Below the pieces are notes generated by a model, which had not been told where the DNA came from, ran no database searches, and saw nothing but the letters and a program-made list of their open reading frames with translations. From contig NZ_FOMW01000003.1 of NCBI RefSeq assembly GCF_900112755.1, positions 186,001-250,000 of the forward strand: DNA of 64,000 nucleotides. Direction: 5' to 3'. This document shows, piece after piece, positions 33,566 to 42,482 of the stretch; the stretch's first letter is position 1; each line of letters begins with the position of its first letter. The DNA comes from Sulfitobacter brevis (GTDB taxonomy: Bacteria > Pseudomonadota > Alphaproteobacteria > Rhodobacterales > Rhodobacteraceae). A program made the position numbers and the translations under genes.

Positions 33566-34693
33566 TCATCGGTCGAGCAATACGCCGGCGGTGGCGTTCC
33601 ATGAGAGCCAAACCGGGTCTTCCCAAGTGATGGCGCGGCGCGAGATCCGGCGAGTGTTGGCGGTCTGGGCCTTGATGATCTGCCCCGAGGGCAGAGCGAC
33701 ATGGTAGGTCGAAATATTGCCGAGGTAGGCGATATCGAGGACCTTGCCTTGCAGCACATTGGCGGTCTCGGTCGGGCGTTCGGTGCTGATGGCGATTTTC
33801 TCGGGGCGGATGGCGAAATGGCTGGATTGCCCGTCGCTGAAGGGCTGGGCCGAGGTGGCGATGAGCGGCGGATGGCCTTCGGCCCAGTGCACGGCGTAGC
33901 GGTCGTCGCCCTCAGGGCTCGTGGTGCCGTTGAAAAGGTTCACGTCACCGATGAAATCCGCGACATAGATGCTGTTGGGCGCCTCGTAGATATCGGCGGG
34001 GGTGGCGACCTGAATGATCCGGCCTTCGTCCATCACCGCAACGCGGGAGGCCACAGTCATCGCCTCCTCCTGATCGTGGGTGACGATGACAAAGGTGGTG
34101 CCAGTGGTTTCCTGAATGTCCATCAGTTCAAACTGGGTGTCCTGACGGAGCTTCTTATCCAGCGCACCCATCGGCTCATCCAGCAGCAGCAGTTTGGGCG
34201 CTTTGGCCAGAGAGCGGGCAAGGGCGACGCGCTGGCGCTGGCCGCCGGAGATCTGGTGCGGTTTGCGGCGGGCGAATTTTTCAAGGCGGGTAAGCTTGAG
34301 CATCTCCTCGACGCGGGCGTTGATTTCGTCCTTGGGTTTGTTATCGCGGCGCAGGCCAAAGGCGATGTTGTCCCAAATGCTGAGATGCGGAAACAGTGCG
34401 TAGGACTGGAACATCATATTGACCGCACGCTTGTTGGGCGGCACGCCTGCGATGTCCTGTCCGGCAAGCAGCATCCGGCCCGATGTGGGATTCTCGAAAC
34501 CCGCGAGCATCCGCATCATCGTGGTTTTGCCGCAACCGGAGGGCCCGAGCAGGGCAAAGAATTCCTGTTCATAAATGTCCAGCGACAGATCGTCGATCGC
34601 GACGAACTCACCGAACTTCTTGGTCACGTTTTCAAACCGGATGAGCGGTTTCTGATCTGGATCGGCCCAAGGGGCAAAGACGGTCTGGCTCAA
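33566..34693 (-). CDS. potG: Polyamine-type ABC transporter ATP-binding protein (PotG/PotA)
   Basis: A 375-residue ABC ATPase. Walker A GPSGCGKTT is at about residues 52-60, the signature HQISGGQRQRVALAR at about 151-165 (C-loop), and Walker B LLLLDEPMGALD follows. A C-terminal TOBE regulatory domain lies after residue 240. DNIAFGLRRDNKPKDEI and FGEFVAIDDLSLDIYEQEFFALLG fit polyamine transporters. No ATG occurs at a suitable place; TTG at 34693 is the only reasonable start. It follows a strong stem-loop after potF. Confidence 0.92.
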   Translation of the reverse strand: MSQTVFAPWADPDQKPLIRFENVTKKFGEFVAIDDLSLDIYEQEFFALLGPSGCGKTTMMRMLAGFENPTSGRMLLAGQDIAGVPPNKRAVNMMFQSYALFPHLSIWDNIAFGLRRDNKPKDEINARVEEMLKLTRLEKFARRKPHQISGGQRQRVALARSLAKAPKLLLLDEPMGALDKKLRQDTQFELMDIQETTGTTFVIVTHDQEEAMTVASRVAVMDEGRIIQVATPADIYEAPNSIYVADFIGDVNLFNGTTSPEGDDRYAVHWAEGHPPLIATSAQPFSDGQSSHFAIRPEKIAISTERPTETANVLQGKVLDIAYLGNISTYHVALPSGQIIKAQTANTRRISRRAITWEDPVWLSWNATAGVLLDR

Positions 34694-34738
34694 GGAAATG
34701 AACTTTCGCTGGTCGGCCCACGCAGGGCTAAAGAAAGA

Positions 34739-34763
34739 CGGCGGCGCCCGAAGGACGCCGCCG
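34739..34763 (-). terminator. Stem-loop between potF and potG, likely leaky terminator
   Basis: CGGCGGCG and CGCCGCCG form a perfect 8-bp GC stem with a 9-base loop. On the minus strand TCTTTCTTT follows. Such stems after a binding-protein gene usually give more potF mRNA than transporter mRNA. Confidence 0.75.
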
Positions 34764-34778
34764 CGGAGGCAGATTGGG

Positions 34779-35864
34779 TTAGGTGCCGGATTTGATCTTG
34801 GTCCACATCCGCGTCACGACCCGCTGCAGTTTGGGATCGTAAGGCGATGTGGTGTAGAGGTTTTTCAAGGTCTTCTCGGTTGGATAGATCGCCGGATCAC
34901 CGATCACGTCTTCTGCGAGCAGCGCCTGCGAGGCAAAGTTGCCGTTGGCGTAATAGACGTAGTTCGAAGCAGCCGCCGCGTTTTGCGCATCCATCATGAA
35001 GTTGATGAATTTCAGGCCGGCTTCGGGGTTGGGGGCATCGACCGGCATCGCAAAACTGTCGAACCACATCAGCGCGCCTTCGGTCGGAGCGTTATAGGCG
35101 ATTTCGACGCCATTGTCAGCCTCGGCGGCGCGGTCGCGGGCCTGCAGGATGTCACCGGACCAGCCGAAGGCCACGCAGATGCTGCCATTGGCGAGCGCGT
35201 TGATATATTCCGAGCTGTGGAATTTCTGGACATGTGGCGCGATGGCGGTGAGCAGCGGCTCGGCCTGTTCGATGACCTCGGCATCCTGACTGTCAGGGTT
35301 TTCGCCAAGATAGGCGAGCGCTGCAGGGATGATCTCGACCGGAGCGTCGAGGAAATAGACGCCGCAGGAGGCCAGTTTTTCCATGTTGGCGGGATCAAAA
35401 ATCAGGGCCAGCGAATCAATCGGCGCATCGTCGCCCAGCACTTCTTTGACCTTGTTGACGTTCACGCCAAGGCCGGTGGTGCCCCACATGTAATTGACCG
35501 CATATTCACCTTCGGGATCGTATTTCTTAAGCCGGTCTTCGATCACGTCCCATTGGTTTTCGATGTTGGGCAGCTTGGTTTTGTCCAGCTTCTGGAACGC
35601 GCCTGCGGTGATCTGGCGCTGCAGGAAGGTGCCCGACGGCACCACCACGTCATAGCCCGATCCACCGGCGAGGAGTTTGGTTTCTAGCACTTCGTTGCTG
35701 TCGAACACGTCGTAGACAAGATCAATGCCGGTTTCATCTTCGAACTTTTGCAGCAGGGATTCGTCGATATAGTCGGACCAGTTGTAAACTCGGACTTCTT
35801 CGGCCATCGCCATTGAAGCCAATAAAGTGGAGGCGGCAATGCTGCCCATTATTGTAAATTTCAT
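34779..35864 (-). CDS. potF: Polyamine ABC transporter substrate-binding protein (PotF/PotD)
   Basis: A 361-residue periplasmic binding protein. The signal peptide is MKFTIMGSIAASTLLASMAMAEE, and the mature protein opens with VRVYNWSDYIDESLLQKFEDETGI, the usual start of putrescine/spermidine-binding proteins. PSGTFLQRQITAGAFQKLDK and YMWGTTGLGVNVNKV are also family blocks. The ATG at 35864 has CAAGGGAG upstream. It is the first gene of potF-G-H-I-oxidoreductase and is divergent from the GntR regulator. The exact polyamine is undetermined. Confidence 0.93.
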   Translation of the reverse strand: MKFTIMGSIAASTLLASMAMAEEVRVYNWSDYIDESLLQKFEDETGIDLVYDVFDSNEVLETKLLAGGSGYDVVVPSGTFLQRQITAGAFQKLDKTKLPNIENQWDVIEDRLKKYDPEGEYAVNYMWGTTGLGVNVNKVKEVLGDDAPIDSLALIFDPANMEKLASCGVYFLDAPVEIIPAALAYLGENPDSQDAEVIEQAEPLLTAIAPHVQKFHSSEYINALANGSICVAFGWSGDILQARDRAAEADNGVEIAYNAPTEGALMWFDSFAMPVDAPNPEAGLKFINFMMDAQNAAAASNYVYYANGNFASQALLAEDVIGDPAIYPTEKTLKNLYTTSPYDPKLQRVVTRMWTKIKSGT

Positions 35865-35908
35865 GTCGTACTCCCTTGAGGTAGGTCGGGTTGGCCCCAA
35901 CCTTTCGC

Positions 35909-35928
35909 TAATTTGATCAAGTTTTGCC
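35909..35928. promoter_or_regulatory. Putative GntR operator in the potF/gntR intergenic region
   Basis: TAATTTGATCAAGTTTTGCC contains the palindrome TTGATCAA and matches the site at 36730-36749 at 16 of 20 positions. On the minus strand it overlaps a possible -10 (TCAAAT) that lies 17 bases after TTGCCG, in the potF promoter position. An adjoining TTGCC-N6-GGCAA inverted repeat lies at 35924-35939. Confidence 0.5.
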
Positions 35929-36010
35929 TCTTGCGGCAAGGTACTTTATGCTGTCACGCACCGATCCTTGGTGCAAGGTTACCGAAAATGAACAAAAAAC
36001 AGGCGTTGCC

Positions 36011-36697
36011 ATGACTGTCGAGACGACCCCGAATACCACGCCGGCTGGCGCCGAAGACGCGGGCAAAACGCCAGCGCACCAACATGTGTACGAACGGTTG
36101 CGCGCGATGATCCTGTTTGGCGATCTCGCCCCCGGCCAGCCGGTCACCATTCAGGGGCTGACCACGCAGTTGGAGGCGGGGATGACGCCGGTACGCGAGG
36201 CCCTGCGCCGCTTGATCGCGGAAGGCGCTTTGATCCATCAGGGCAACCGCCGTGTCAGCGTGCCTATTCTGACGCTTGAATGCGCTGACGAGCTTGGTTT
36301 CATGAGAAAAACATTAGAACCGGAGCTGACCCGCCGTGCGGCCCGGCGCATGACGGTGAAGCGCCTGCGCCTGCTGACCCAAGCAGATACCGATCTGAAC
36401 CATGCCATCGACCAAGGCGATGTGGGCGGGTATCTGACGCATAACTACCGGTTCCATACGCTGATCTATGCAGGCGCCGATGCCCCGATCATGACCGCGA
36501 CGGTGGACCGGCTCTGGCTGCGATTCGGCCCGTCACTTCGGGTAATCTGCGGCCGCTTCGGGACCAGCAATCTGCCCGACAAACACATGGAGCTTTTGGC
36601 AGCCCTGCGCGATGCAGATGTCGAAGCGGCAGCCGAGGCGATGGCCGAGGATGTGGAGCAGGGAATGGTGCAGGTCCGCACCGCGCTAGCGATTTAA
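36011..36697 (+). CDS. GntR family transcriptional regulator (FCD type)
   Basis: A 228-residue one-component regulator. The N-terminal winged helix (about 17-82) has the GntR features HQHVYERLRAMILFGDLAPGQPVTIQGLTTQLEAGMTPVREALRRL. The C-terminal FCD ligand-binding helices (about 90-215) carry the expected metal/ligand residues in HNYRFHTLIY and DKHMELLAALRDAD. The ATG at 36011 is the first that precedes the domain. It lies between the pot operon and the aminotransferase, both of which carry the shared TGATCA site, so it probably controls both; a polyamine or a catabolite would be the effector. Confidence 0.9.
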   Translation: MTVETTPNTTPAGAEDAGKTPAHQHVYERLRAMILFGDLAPGQPVTIQGLTTQLEAGMTPVREALRRLIAEGALIHQGNRRVSVPILTLECADELGFMRKTLEPELTRRAARRMTVKRLRLLTQADTDLNHAIDQGDVGGYLTHNYRFHTLIYAGADAPIMTATVDRLWLRFGPSLRVICGRFGTSNLPDKHMELLAALRDADVEAAAEAMAEDVEQGMVQVRTALAI

Positions 36698-36718
36698 AGC
36701 TGTCAAAAACTGATTCGA

Positions 36719-36749
36719 TTGACTTCATATAATTTGATCATATTCTGCG
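36719..36749 (+). promoter_or_regulatory. Putative promoter with embedded GntR operator, aminotransferase gene
   Basis: TTGACT (36719-36724) and TATTCT (36741-36746) are spaced by 16 bases, fitting a sigma70-type promoter. The spacer and -10 hold TAATTTGATCATATTCTGCG, the second copy of the TGATCA-centred site. Binding there would block RNA polymerase. Confidence 0.5.
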
Positions 36750-36789
36750 GCCAATCAGTTCAAGACCAACATTCCGAAAGGTGCACGCC

Positions 36790-38187
36790 ATGTCCTCGAT
36801 CACGAACCACCTGCCCACTGCCGAACTTCAGGCGCTTGATGCGGCGCATCATATGCACCCTTTTACCACCAATAACGAACTGGCCGCCAAGGGCGCGCGA
36901 ATCATCACGCGGGCCAAAGGCATCTATCTGACCGACAGCGACGGCAACGAAATCCTTGATGCGATGGCAGGGTTGTGGTGCGTAAATCTTGGCTATGGTC
37001 GCCCCGAAATGGGTAAGGTCGCTGCGCGCCAGATGGACGAACTGCCGTTCTATAACACCTTCTTTATGACCAGCCATGTGCCCGCCATCGCGCTGGCCGC
37101 GAAACTGGCCGAACTGGCACCGGGCGACCTGAACCATGTGTTCTTTGCCGGTTCGGGATCGGAAGCGAATGACACTAACCTGCGGATGGTGCGGACTTAT
37201 TGGGCGCAAAAGGGCCAGCCCGAGAAGAGCCATTTCATCAGCCGGAATAACGCCTATCACGGCTCGACTGTGGGCGCGGGAAGCCTTGGCGGCATGACCT
37301 ATATGCACGAACAGGGCGGTTTGCCGATCCCGGGCATCCACCACATCAACCAGCCTGACTGGTGGTCGGAGGGTGCCGAATCCAATGATCGCGACTTTGG
37401 CCTGGCCCGTGCCAAAGAACTAGAGGCGAAAATCCTCGAGCTTGGGGCGGATAAGGTTGCGGCCTTTATCGCCGAACCCGTGCAAGGTGCCGGCGGCGTG
37501 GTTGTGCCCCCCGCGACCTATTGGCCGGAAATCCAGCGCATTTGCAAAAAGCACGACGTTTTGCTGATCGCGGATGAGGTGATCTGTGGCTTTGGCCGGA
37601 CCGGTAACTGGTTTGGCTCGCAGACCATGGGCATTACACCCGATATCATGACCATCGCGAAAGGTCTGTCCTCGGGATATGCGCCGATTGGTGGCTCCAT
37701 CGTGTCTGACAAAATCGCTGAGGTGATCAACGCCTGTGAATTTAACCACGGCTACACCTATTCCGGCCACCCTGTTTGTGCGGCGGTTGCGTTGGAAAAC
37801 CTGCGCATCATGGAAGAAGAAAGCATCGTCGAACATGTGCGCGATGTGGCGGCCCCTGCCCTTGCCGACGAGCTGACCATGCTGAACGAACACCCGCTGG
37901 TTGGCGGCGTAAACGTTTCCGGCCTGATGGCGTCGCTGCCGTTGACCCCGCACAAAGAAAGCCGTGCGCGTTTTGCCGGCAACAAGGGCGATGTCGGTTT
38001 CATCTGCCGCGAAAACTGCTTTGCCAATAACCTGATCATGCGCCACGTCGGTGACCGGATGATCATCTCTCCGCCACTGGTAATCACGCCGGAAGAGCTG
38101 AAGGAATTCGGCAAGCGGGCGAAGAAGGCGCTGGATGCAACCTATGCAACGCTGAAAGAGAAAGACATGCTGAAGGCCGAGGCCTGA
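36790..38187 (+). CDS. Class III aminotransferase, putrescine/omega-amine:pyruvate type
   Basis: A 465-residue PLP enzyme of the SpuC-like class III group. FAGSGSEANDTNLRMVR at about 117-133 binds the cofactor phosphate, ADEVICGFGRTG (about 256-267) holds the PLP-contact Asp, and the Schiff-base lysine is in MTIAKGLSSGYAPIGG (about residue 288). The preferred ATG at 36790 has GAAAGGTG upstream; a GTG 9 bases earlier is possible. Context with potFGHI, a PuuB-like oxidase and GntR points to polyamine catabolism, but beta-alanine or taurine-like amines remain possible. Confidence 0.88.
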   Translation: MSSITNHLPTAELQALDAAHHMHPFTTNNELAAKGARIITRAKGIYLTDSDGNEILDAMAGLWCVNLGYGRPEMGKVAARQMDELPFYNTFFMTSHVPAIALAAKLAELAPGDLNHVFFAGSGSEANDTNLRMVRTYWAQKGQPEKSHFISRNNAYHGSTVGAGSLGGMTYMHEQGGLPIPGIHHINQPDWWSEGAESNDRDFGLARAKELEAKILELGADKVAAFIAEPVQGAGGVVVPPATYWPEIQRICKKHDVLLIADEVICGFGRTGNWFGSQTMGITPDIMTIAKGLSSGYAPIGGSIVSDKIAEVINACEFNHGYTYSGHPVCAAVALENLRIMEEESIVEHVRDVAAPALADELTMLNEHPLVGGVNVSGLMASLPLTPHKESRARFAGNKGDVGFICRENCFANNLIMRHVGDRMIISPPLVITPEELKEFGKRAKKALDATYATLKEKDMLKAEA

Positions 38188-38205
38188 TCAGCACTGGCGC
38201 GCCCT

Positions 38206-39498
38206 TTATGGGGCGCGCAACTTCTCCAGCAGGCTGAGCGAGGCAAAGCCGTCAGGCAACAGCCCCTTGGCCTGCTGAAACCCACGCACAGCATTGATCG
38301 TCAACGGCCCGATTTTGGCGTCGATCTTTTGCGTGTCAAAGCCCGCGGAGGTCAGCCGCTCTTGCAATTCAATCCGTTCATCAAAGGTCAGCGCCCGTTC
38401 CTGGCGCGGCCAGTCGTGCTGGATCGGCCCGCCGCCCCCGATGCGATCCGCCAGATGGCCTATGCCGATCACATAGGCATCAGCGGTGTTATAGCGCTCG
38501 ATCACTGCAAAATTATTAAAGATCATGAAGGCCGCGCCCTCGGCCCCGCCGGGTAGCAAGATCGACGCCGGACCATGATCCGCCACCGCCTTACCGCGCG
38601 TGTCTTTGACCCCAAGCTCGGCCCATTCCGCCGCTGTTTTCAAGGTCTCGCGGTCGGCGAGCAGGTAGTCGAACCCCTCCGGCAAGCGCACTTCTACACC
38701 CCAAGGCTGGTCCAGCGTCCAACCGTGATGCTTCAGATAAGCGGCTGAAGACGCCAGCGCATCGGTTGGATCGTCGCCCCAGATATCGCGCTTGCCATCG
38801 CCATCATGGTCGACCGCGTGTTCCTGAAAAGATGACGGCATAAATTGCGTGTGCCCCATAGCCCCTGCCCAACTGCCGTTGAGTTGCGCCAGCGTAGTGT
38901 CGCCGGTTTGCAAAATCCGCAGCGCGTGGATCAACTCGGCCTCGAAGAATTCGGCGCGGCGGGTGTCATAGGCCAGTGAGGTCAGCGAATTGATCACGCT
39001 GTCACTGCCGCGAAAAGTGCCAAAGGCGCTTTCCAAACCCCAGATCGCGGCCAACACTTCTTTGTTTACGCCGTATTTCGCCTCGATCTGGGTCAGTGCC
39101 GTGTCCCGTTTCTGCAAGGCGTCGCGGCCATTCTGCACGCGCAGATCCGACACGGCGGTATCAAGGTAATCCCAAACGGTTTTGGTGAACTCCGACTGGT
39201 TGCGGTCGCGGCGGATCACTTCGGTGTCATAGGTAACGCCCTCCATGGTCGCGTCGAAAACATCGGCGGCAATGCCTGCCTCCAGCGCCCGCGCGCGGAA
39301 GTTTTTTACCCAGTCTTGCAGGCCCGCTTGGGTGCCTTCAATCGGGGCTTTCTCGGCGGCTTTGGTGGCCAGAACCGGGGGGCGGGTGGTGTCGGTATCA
39401 GTCTGCGCTGACGAACCATTGGCGAAAACTGTCAGCGCCAAGGCCAGCGAAACACCCCCCACCGCGCCAAAACCCGTCACCATTTTCAATCCGCGCAT
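38206..39498 (-). CDS. Lytic murein transglycosylase (MltB-type SLT_2) with peptidoglycan-binding domain
   Basis: A 430-residue exported enzyme that cleaves glycan strands of murein to 1,6-anhydro products. After a signal sequence (about residues 7-32, MVTGFGAVGGVSLALALTVF) comes an SLT_2 domain with the catalytic glutamate in AIWGLESAFGTFRG. AGAMGHTQFMPSSF and DGDGKRDIWGDDPTDALASSAAYL are other conserved blocks. A C-terminal peptidoglycan-binding-1 domain (KIGPLTINAVRGFQQAKGLLPDGF) ends the protein. I chose ATG at 39498. It follows rnr on the minus strand after a stem-loop. Confidence 0.92.
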   Translation of the reverse strand: MRGLKMVTGFGAVGGVSLALALTVFANGSSAQTDTDTTRPPVLATKAAEKAPIEGTQAGLQDWVKNFRARALEAGIAADVFDATMEGVTYDTEVIRRDRNQSEFTKTVWDYLDTAVSDLRVQNGRDALQKRDTALTQIEAKYGVNKEVLAAIWGLESAFGTFRGSDSVINSLTSLAYDTRRAEFFEAELIHALRILQTGDTTLAQLNGSWAGAMGHTQFMPSSFQEHAVDHDGDGKRDIWGDDPTDALASSAAYLKHHGWTLDQPWGVEVRLPEGFDYLLADRETLKTAAEWAELGVKDTRGKAVADHGPASILLPGGAEGAAFMIFNNFAVIERYNTADAYVIGIGHLADRIGGGGPIQHDWPRQERALTFDERIELQERLTSAGFDTQKIDAKIGPLTINAVRGFQQAKGLLPDGFASLSLLEKLRAP

Positions 39499-39571
39499 AC
39501 CATTTCCCACTCGCTTAACCCTGCCATACCAATGTTTTGGCAAGCCTACAGGGTGCTGGCAGGTATTGTCA

Positions 39572-39592
39572 GGGCGCAATCGGGCTGCGCCC
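39572..39592 (-). other. Stem-loop between rnr and the transglycosylase gene
   Basis: GGGCGCA, loop ATCGGGC, TGCGCCC forms a perfect 7-bp stem with no T-run after it. It may end or stabilise the dapE-to-rnr transcript. Confidence 0.55.
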
Positions 39593-39618
39593 CTTCGGGT
39601 GGCAGCAATCCGCGCGGA

Positions 39619-41877
39619 TCAGCGGCGGGTGCGGCTGACCTTGCGCTTTACCTTGTCGGACTTGTGCTTGGCCTTGGTGGATTTGCGGCGCGGGTTGCTG
39701 CGGCCAGCGGGCGACCTGCCGCCCTTTGGCACGGCCTCTCCCTCTATGGACAAAAGCTCCAGCGCGATGCCGCCCGTGACCGGCACCGCCTCGGCCAGCC
39801 GCACCGTGACGCGCTGTCCGATGCCGATGGTCATACCGGTGTCGGAGCCCATCAGCGTCTGCGCATCCGCATCAAAGTGGAAATACTCCCGCCCAAGCGA
39901 GCGGATTGGCAGCAGACCGTCCGCGCCAGTTTCATCCAGCTTCACAAAGGCTCCGAACCGCGCGATGCCACTGATCCGCCCAGTGAATTCATTGCCCACA
40001 CGCTCAGAGAGGTATGAAGCAAGGTAGCGGTCGGTGGTATCGCGTTCCGCCACCATCGAGCGGCGCTCGGTGTCCGAGATATGCTGGCCGGTTTGCTCCA
40101 ACTCGTCCATATCCTCAGGCTGCAAACCGTCCTTGCCCCAGCTGTGCGCGGTGATCAGCGCACGGTGCACGATAAGGTCGGCATAGCGCCGGATCGGCGA
40201 GGTGAAATGCGCGTAGGACCGCAGCGCGAGGCCGAAGTGGCCGATATGCGCGGGACCGTAGTAGGCCTGTGTCATGGAGCGTAGGGTGCTGAGGTTAATC
40301 AATTCCGCATCATCCGAGCCCGCAGCATCGTTCAGCAACTTGTTCAGATGCGAGGTTTGCAGCACCTGCCCTTTCGGCATCGAATATCCCGCCGCCTGAG
40401 CGGTTTCGCGCAGCGCCTCAAGCTTTTCAGGCGAAGGCTCTTCGTGGATACGGAACAGCAGCGGCACTTTGCGGGCCAGCAAGGTCTCGGCGGCGGCGAC
40501 ATTGGCGAGCACCATGAACTCTTCGATCAGCTTATGCGCATCCAGCCGGTCCTTGAAGTTCACCGACTTCACCTTGCCATCCTCGGCCAACTCGATCCGG
40601 CGCTCTGGCAGGTCGAGGTCCAGCGGCTGACGCTCAGCGCGGGCGGTTTTCAGCGCGGCATAGGCGGCGTAAAGCGGCTTGAGCACTGGCTCCAGCAGCG
40701 GGCCGGTGCGGTCGTTCGGGTTGCCGTCAATCGCGTCCTGCACCTCTTCGTAATGCAGCGAGGCGGGCGAGCGCATCAGCCCGCGGTGGAAGTCATGCGA
40801 CAGCTTCTTGCCCTTGGCATCCAGCACCATACGCACGGCGATACAGGCACGCGGCACGCCTTCGTGCAGCGAGCACAGATCGCCCGACAGGCGGTCCGGC
40901 AGCATCGGCACCACGCGGTCGGGAAAATAGGTGGAGTTGCCGCGTTTGCGCGCCTCACGGTCCAGCGCCGAGCCGGGGGTAACATAGGCCGCAACGTCGG
41001 CAATCGCGACCCAGACGATATGGCCGCCTTCGTTCTTGGGGTCCTCGTCAGCATGGGCATAGCAAGCATCGTCGTGATCGCGGGCATCGGAAGGGTCGAT
41101 GGTGATCAATGGCAGGTCGCGCAAATCTTCGCGGCCTTTGAGGCCCTCGGGCTCTTGGGCATCAGCTTCGGCGATCACATCGTCGGGAAATTCATCAGGG
41201 ATGCCATGCTGGTGGATCGCGATGAGCGAGACCGCCCGCGGCGCGGAAGGGTCACCCAAACGGTCGGTCACCCGTGCACGTGGCAGGCCCATGCGGCCCT
41301 TGGGGCCCGCAAGCTCGGCCTCGACCAACTCGCCATCCTGGGCACCATGCGTGGCATCAGCAGCGACGACCCACTCGCGGTCGGCCCCCTTGTCGATCGG
41401 CACGATACGCCCACCATCAGAGCCTTTGCGAAACACGCCCAGCAGTTTTTTGGGGTTACTGCCAATGCGCCGGATCAACCGCGCCTCATAATGGTGATCT
41501 TCGGCTTTGACCAAAGTCAGCCGCGCCAAAATCCGGTCGCCCTCGCCCAATGCGGGATCAGAGGCACGCGGGATCAACAGCACAACAGGCTCCACGCCCT
41601 CACCGTGCCATTCCATCGGCTTGGCGAAAAGATCGCCATCCTTGTCAGGCCCCGTCACCAGCAATACCGATACAGGCGGCAGGCGGTCGGGGTTTTGATA
41701 GCTGTGTTTGCGCTTTTCCAGATGGCCCTCGGCCTCAAGCTCTTTCAGCATGCGCTTAAGGTCGATCCGCGCAGCGCCCTTGATGCCGAACGCCTTTGCG
41801 ATGTCGCGCTTGGCGGTCAGGGTTGGGTTCTGTTCAATCCATTCGAGGATTTCGGGCTTGGAAGGTATTTTGCTCAT
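39619..41877 (-). CDS. rnr: Ribonuclease R
   Basis: A 752-residue 3'-5' exoribonuclease of the RNB family that degrades structured RNA. An N-terminal winged-helix segment (about 1-65, LTAKRDIAKAFGIKGAARIDLKRML), cold-shock domains, and the RNB catalytic block TIDPSDARDHDDACYAH with its four aspartates are visible. The C-terminal S1 domain begins near EFTGRISGIARFGAFVKLDETGADG, and the tail is lysine/arginine-rich. It is the last gene of dapE-GNAT-transferase-rnr, 5 bases after the transferase gene. Confidence 0.96.
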   Translation of the reverse strand: MSKIPSKPEILEWIEQNPTLTAKRDIAKAFGIKGAARIDLKRMLKELEAEGHLEKRKHSYQNPDRLPPVSVLLVTGPDKDGDLFAKPMEWHGEGVEPVVLLIPRASDPALGEGDRILARLTLVKAEDHHYEARLIRRIGSNPKKLLGVFRKGSDGGRIVPIDKGADREWVVAADATHGAQDGELVEAELAGPKGRMGLPRARVTDRLGDPSAPRAVSLIAIHQHGIPDEFPDDVIAEADAQEPEGLKGREDLRDLPLITIDPSDARDHDDACYAHADEDPKNEGGHIVWVAIADVAAYVTPGSALDREARKRGNSTYFPDRVVPMLPDRLSGDLCSLHEGVPRACIAVRMVLDAKGKKLSHDFHRGLMRSPASLHYEEVQDAIDGNPNDRTGPLLEPVLKPLYAAYAALKTARAERQPLDLDLPERRIELAEDGKVKSVNFKDRLDAHKLIEEFMVLANVAAAETLLARKVPLLFRIHEEPSPEKLEALRETAQAAGYSMPKGQVLQTSHLNKLLNDAAGSDDAELINLSTLRSMTQAYYGPAHIGHFGLALRSYAHFTSPIRRYADLIVHRALITAHSWGKDGLQPEDMDELEQTGQHISDTERRSMVAERDTTDRYLASYLSERVGNEFTGRISGIARFGAFVKLDETGADGLLPIRSLGREYFHFDADAQTLMGSDTGMTIGIGQRVTVRLAEAVPVTGGIALELLSIEGEAVPKGGRSPAGRSNPRRKSTKAKHKSDKVKRKVSRTRR

Positions 41878-41882
41878 GCCCC

Positions 41883-42482
41883 TCAGGTAGCACGCGCACC
41901 CCTTCTCGTCATGGGCAAATCGTCAGCGGTGTCGACGTCGCGCAAAGTGGCGATTTCGGCGATGCGATGATCGGGCAAGGTGGCCTTGCTGTCGGCCAGC
42001 GCGTGGCGGGTTGACCAGCGCACCGCGTCAAAGAAATACGGCGGCTGGCGGCGCGGGTGTTTGAGGCCAACCAGCCAATACCCTCCGTCCGGCGCGGGGC
42101 CAAACACTGCATCATGCCCGCCCAGCGCCTGAAACGCCTGCCAGATATGGCGGGGCGATACATCAGGGATGTCAGCGCCAATCACACAGGCCGGACCCTG
42201 CGGCACCTGCCCCAGCAATCGCGTCATCCGCGCACCGAGATCACCCCGCCCTTGCGGCCAGCGCGGCAGATCCGCGGGCCACGACCGGCTGCGCAACCCT
42301 TCGACATCGGGGGCCACGGCCAGCACCAGCTCCCAGCGCGGATCGCGCAAGCGGCGCAGCAAATGACGGGTCTGATGGCGAAACCACCACGCTGCAGCGA
42401 CGGGGCCAATATCGCGCCCGAGACGGGTTTTTACCCGCCCGGGATGCGGCTCTTTCACCATAACAATGAGGGTGCGCTTCAC
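41883..42482 (-). CDS. DUF2064 / TIGR04282-type glycosyltransferase
   Basis: A 199-residue nucleotidyl/glycosyl-transferase-fold protein. Family features are the N-terminal VMVKEPHPGRVKTRLGRDIG (about 7-26) and CVIGADIPDVSPRHIWQAFQAL with DAVFGPAPDGGYWLVGL, the GT-A-like binding site. Related proteins occur with radical-SAM selenodomain or arsenosugar systems, but no such partner is near here. Its start overlaps the GNAT stop by 4 bases and rnr follows 5 bases later, so it rides in a housekeeping operon. Its substrate is unknown. Confidence 0.82.
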   Translation of the reverse strand: MKRTLIVMVKEPHPGRVKTRLGRDIGPVAAAWWFRHQTRHLLRRLRDPRWELVLAVAPDVEGLRSRSWPADLPRWPQGRGDLGARMTRLLGQVPQGPACVIGADIPDVSPRHIWQAFQALGGHDAVFGPAPDGGYWLVGLKHPRRQPPYFFDAVRWSTRHALADSKATLPDHRIAEIATLRDVDTADDLPMTRRGARAT

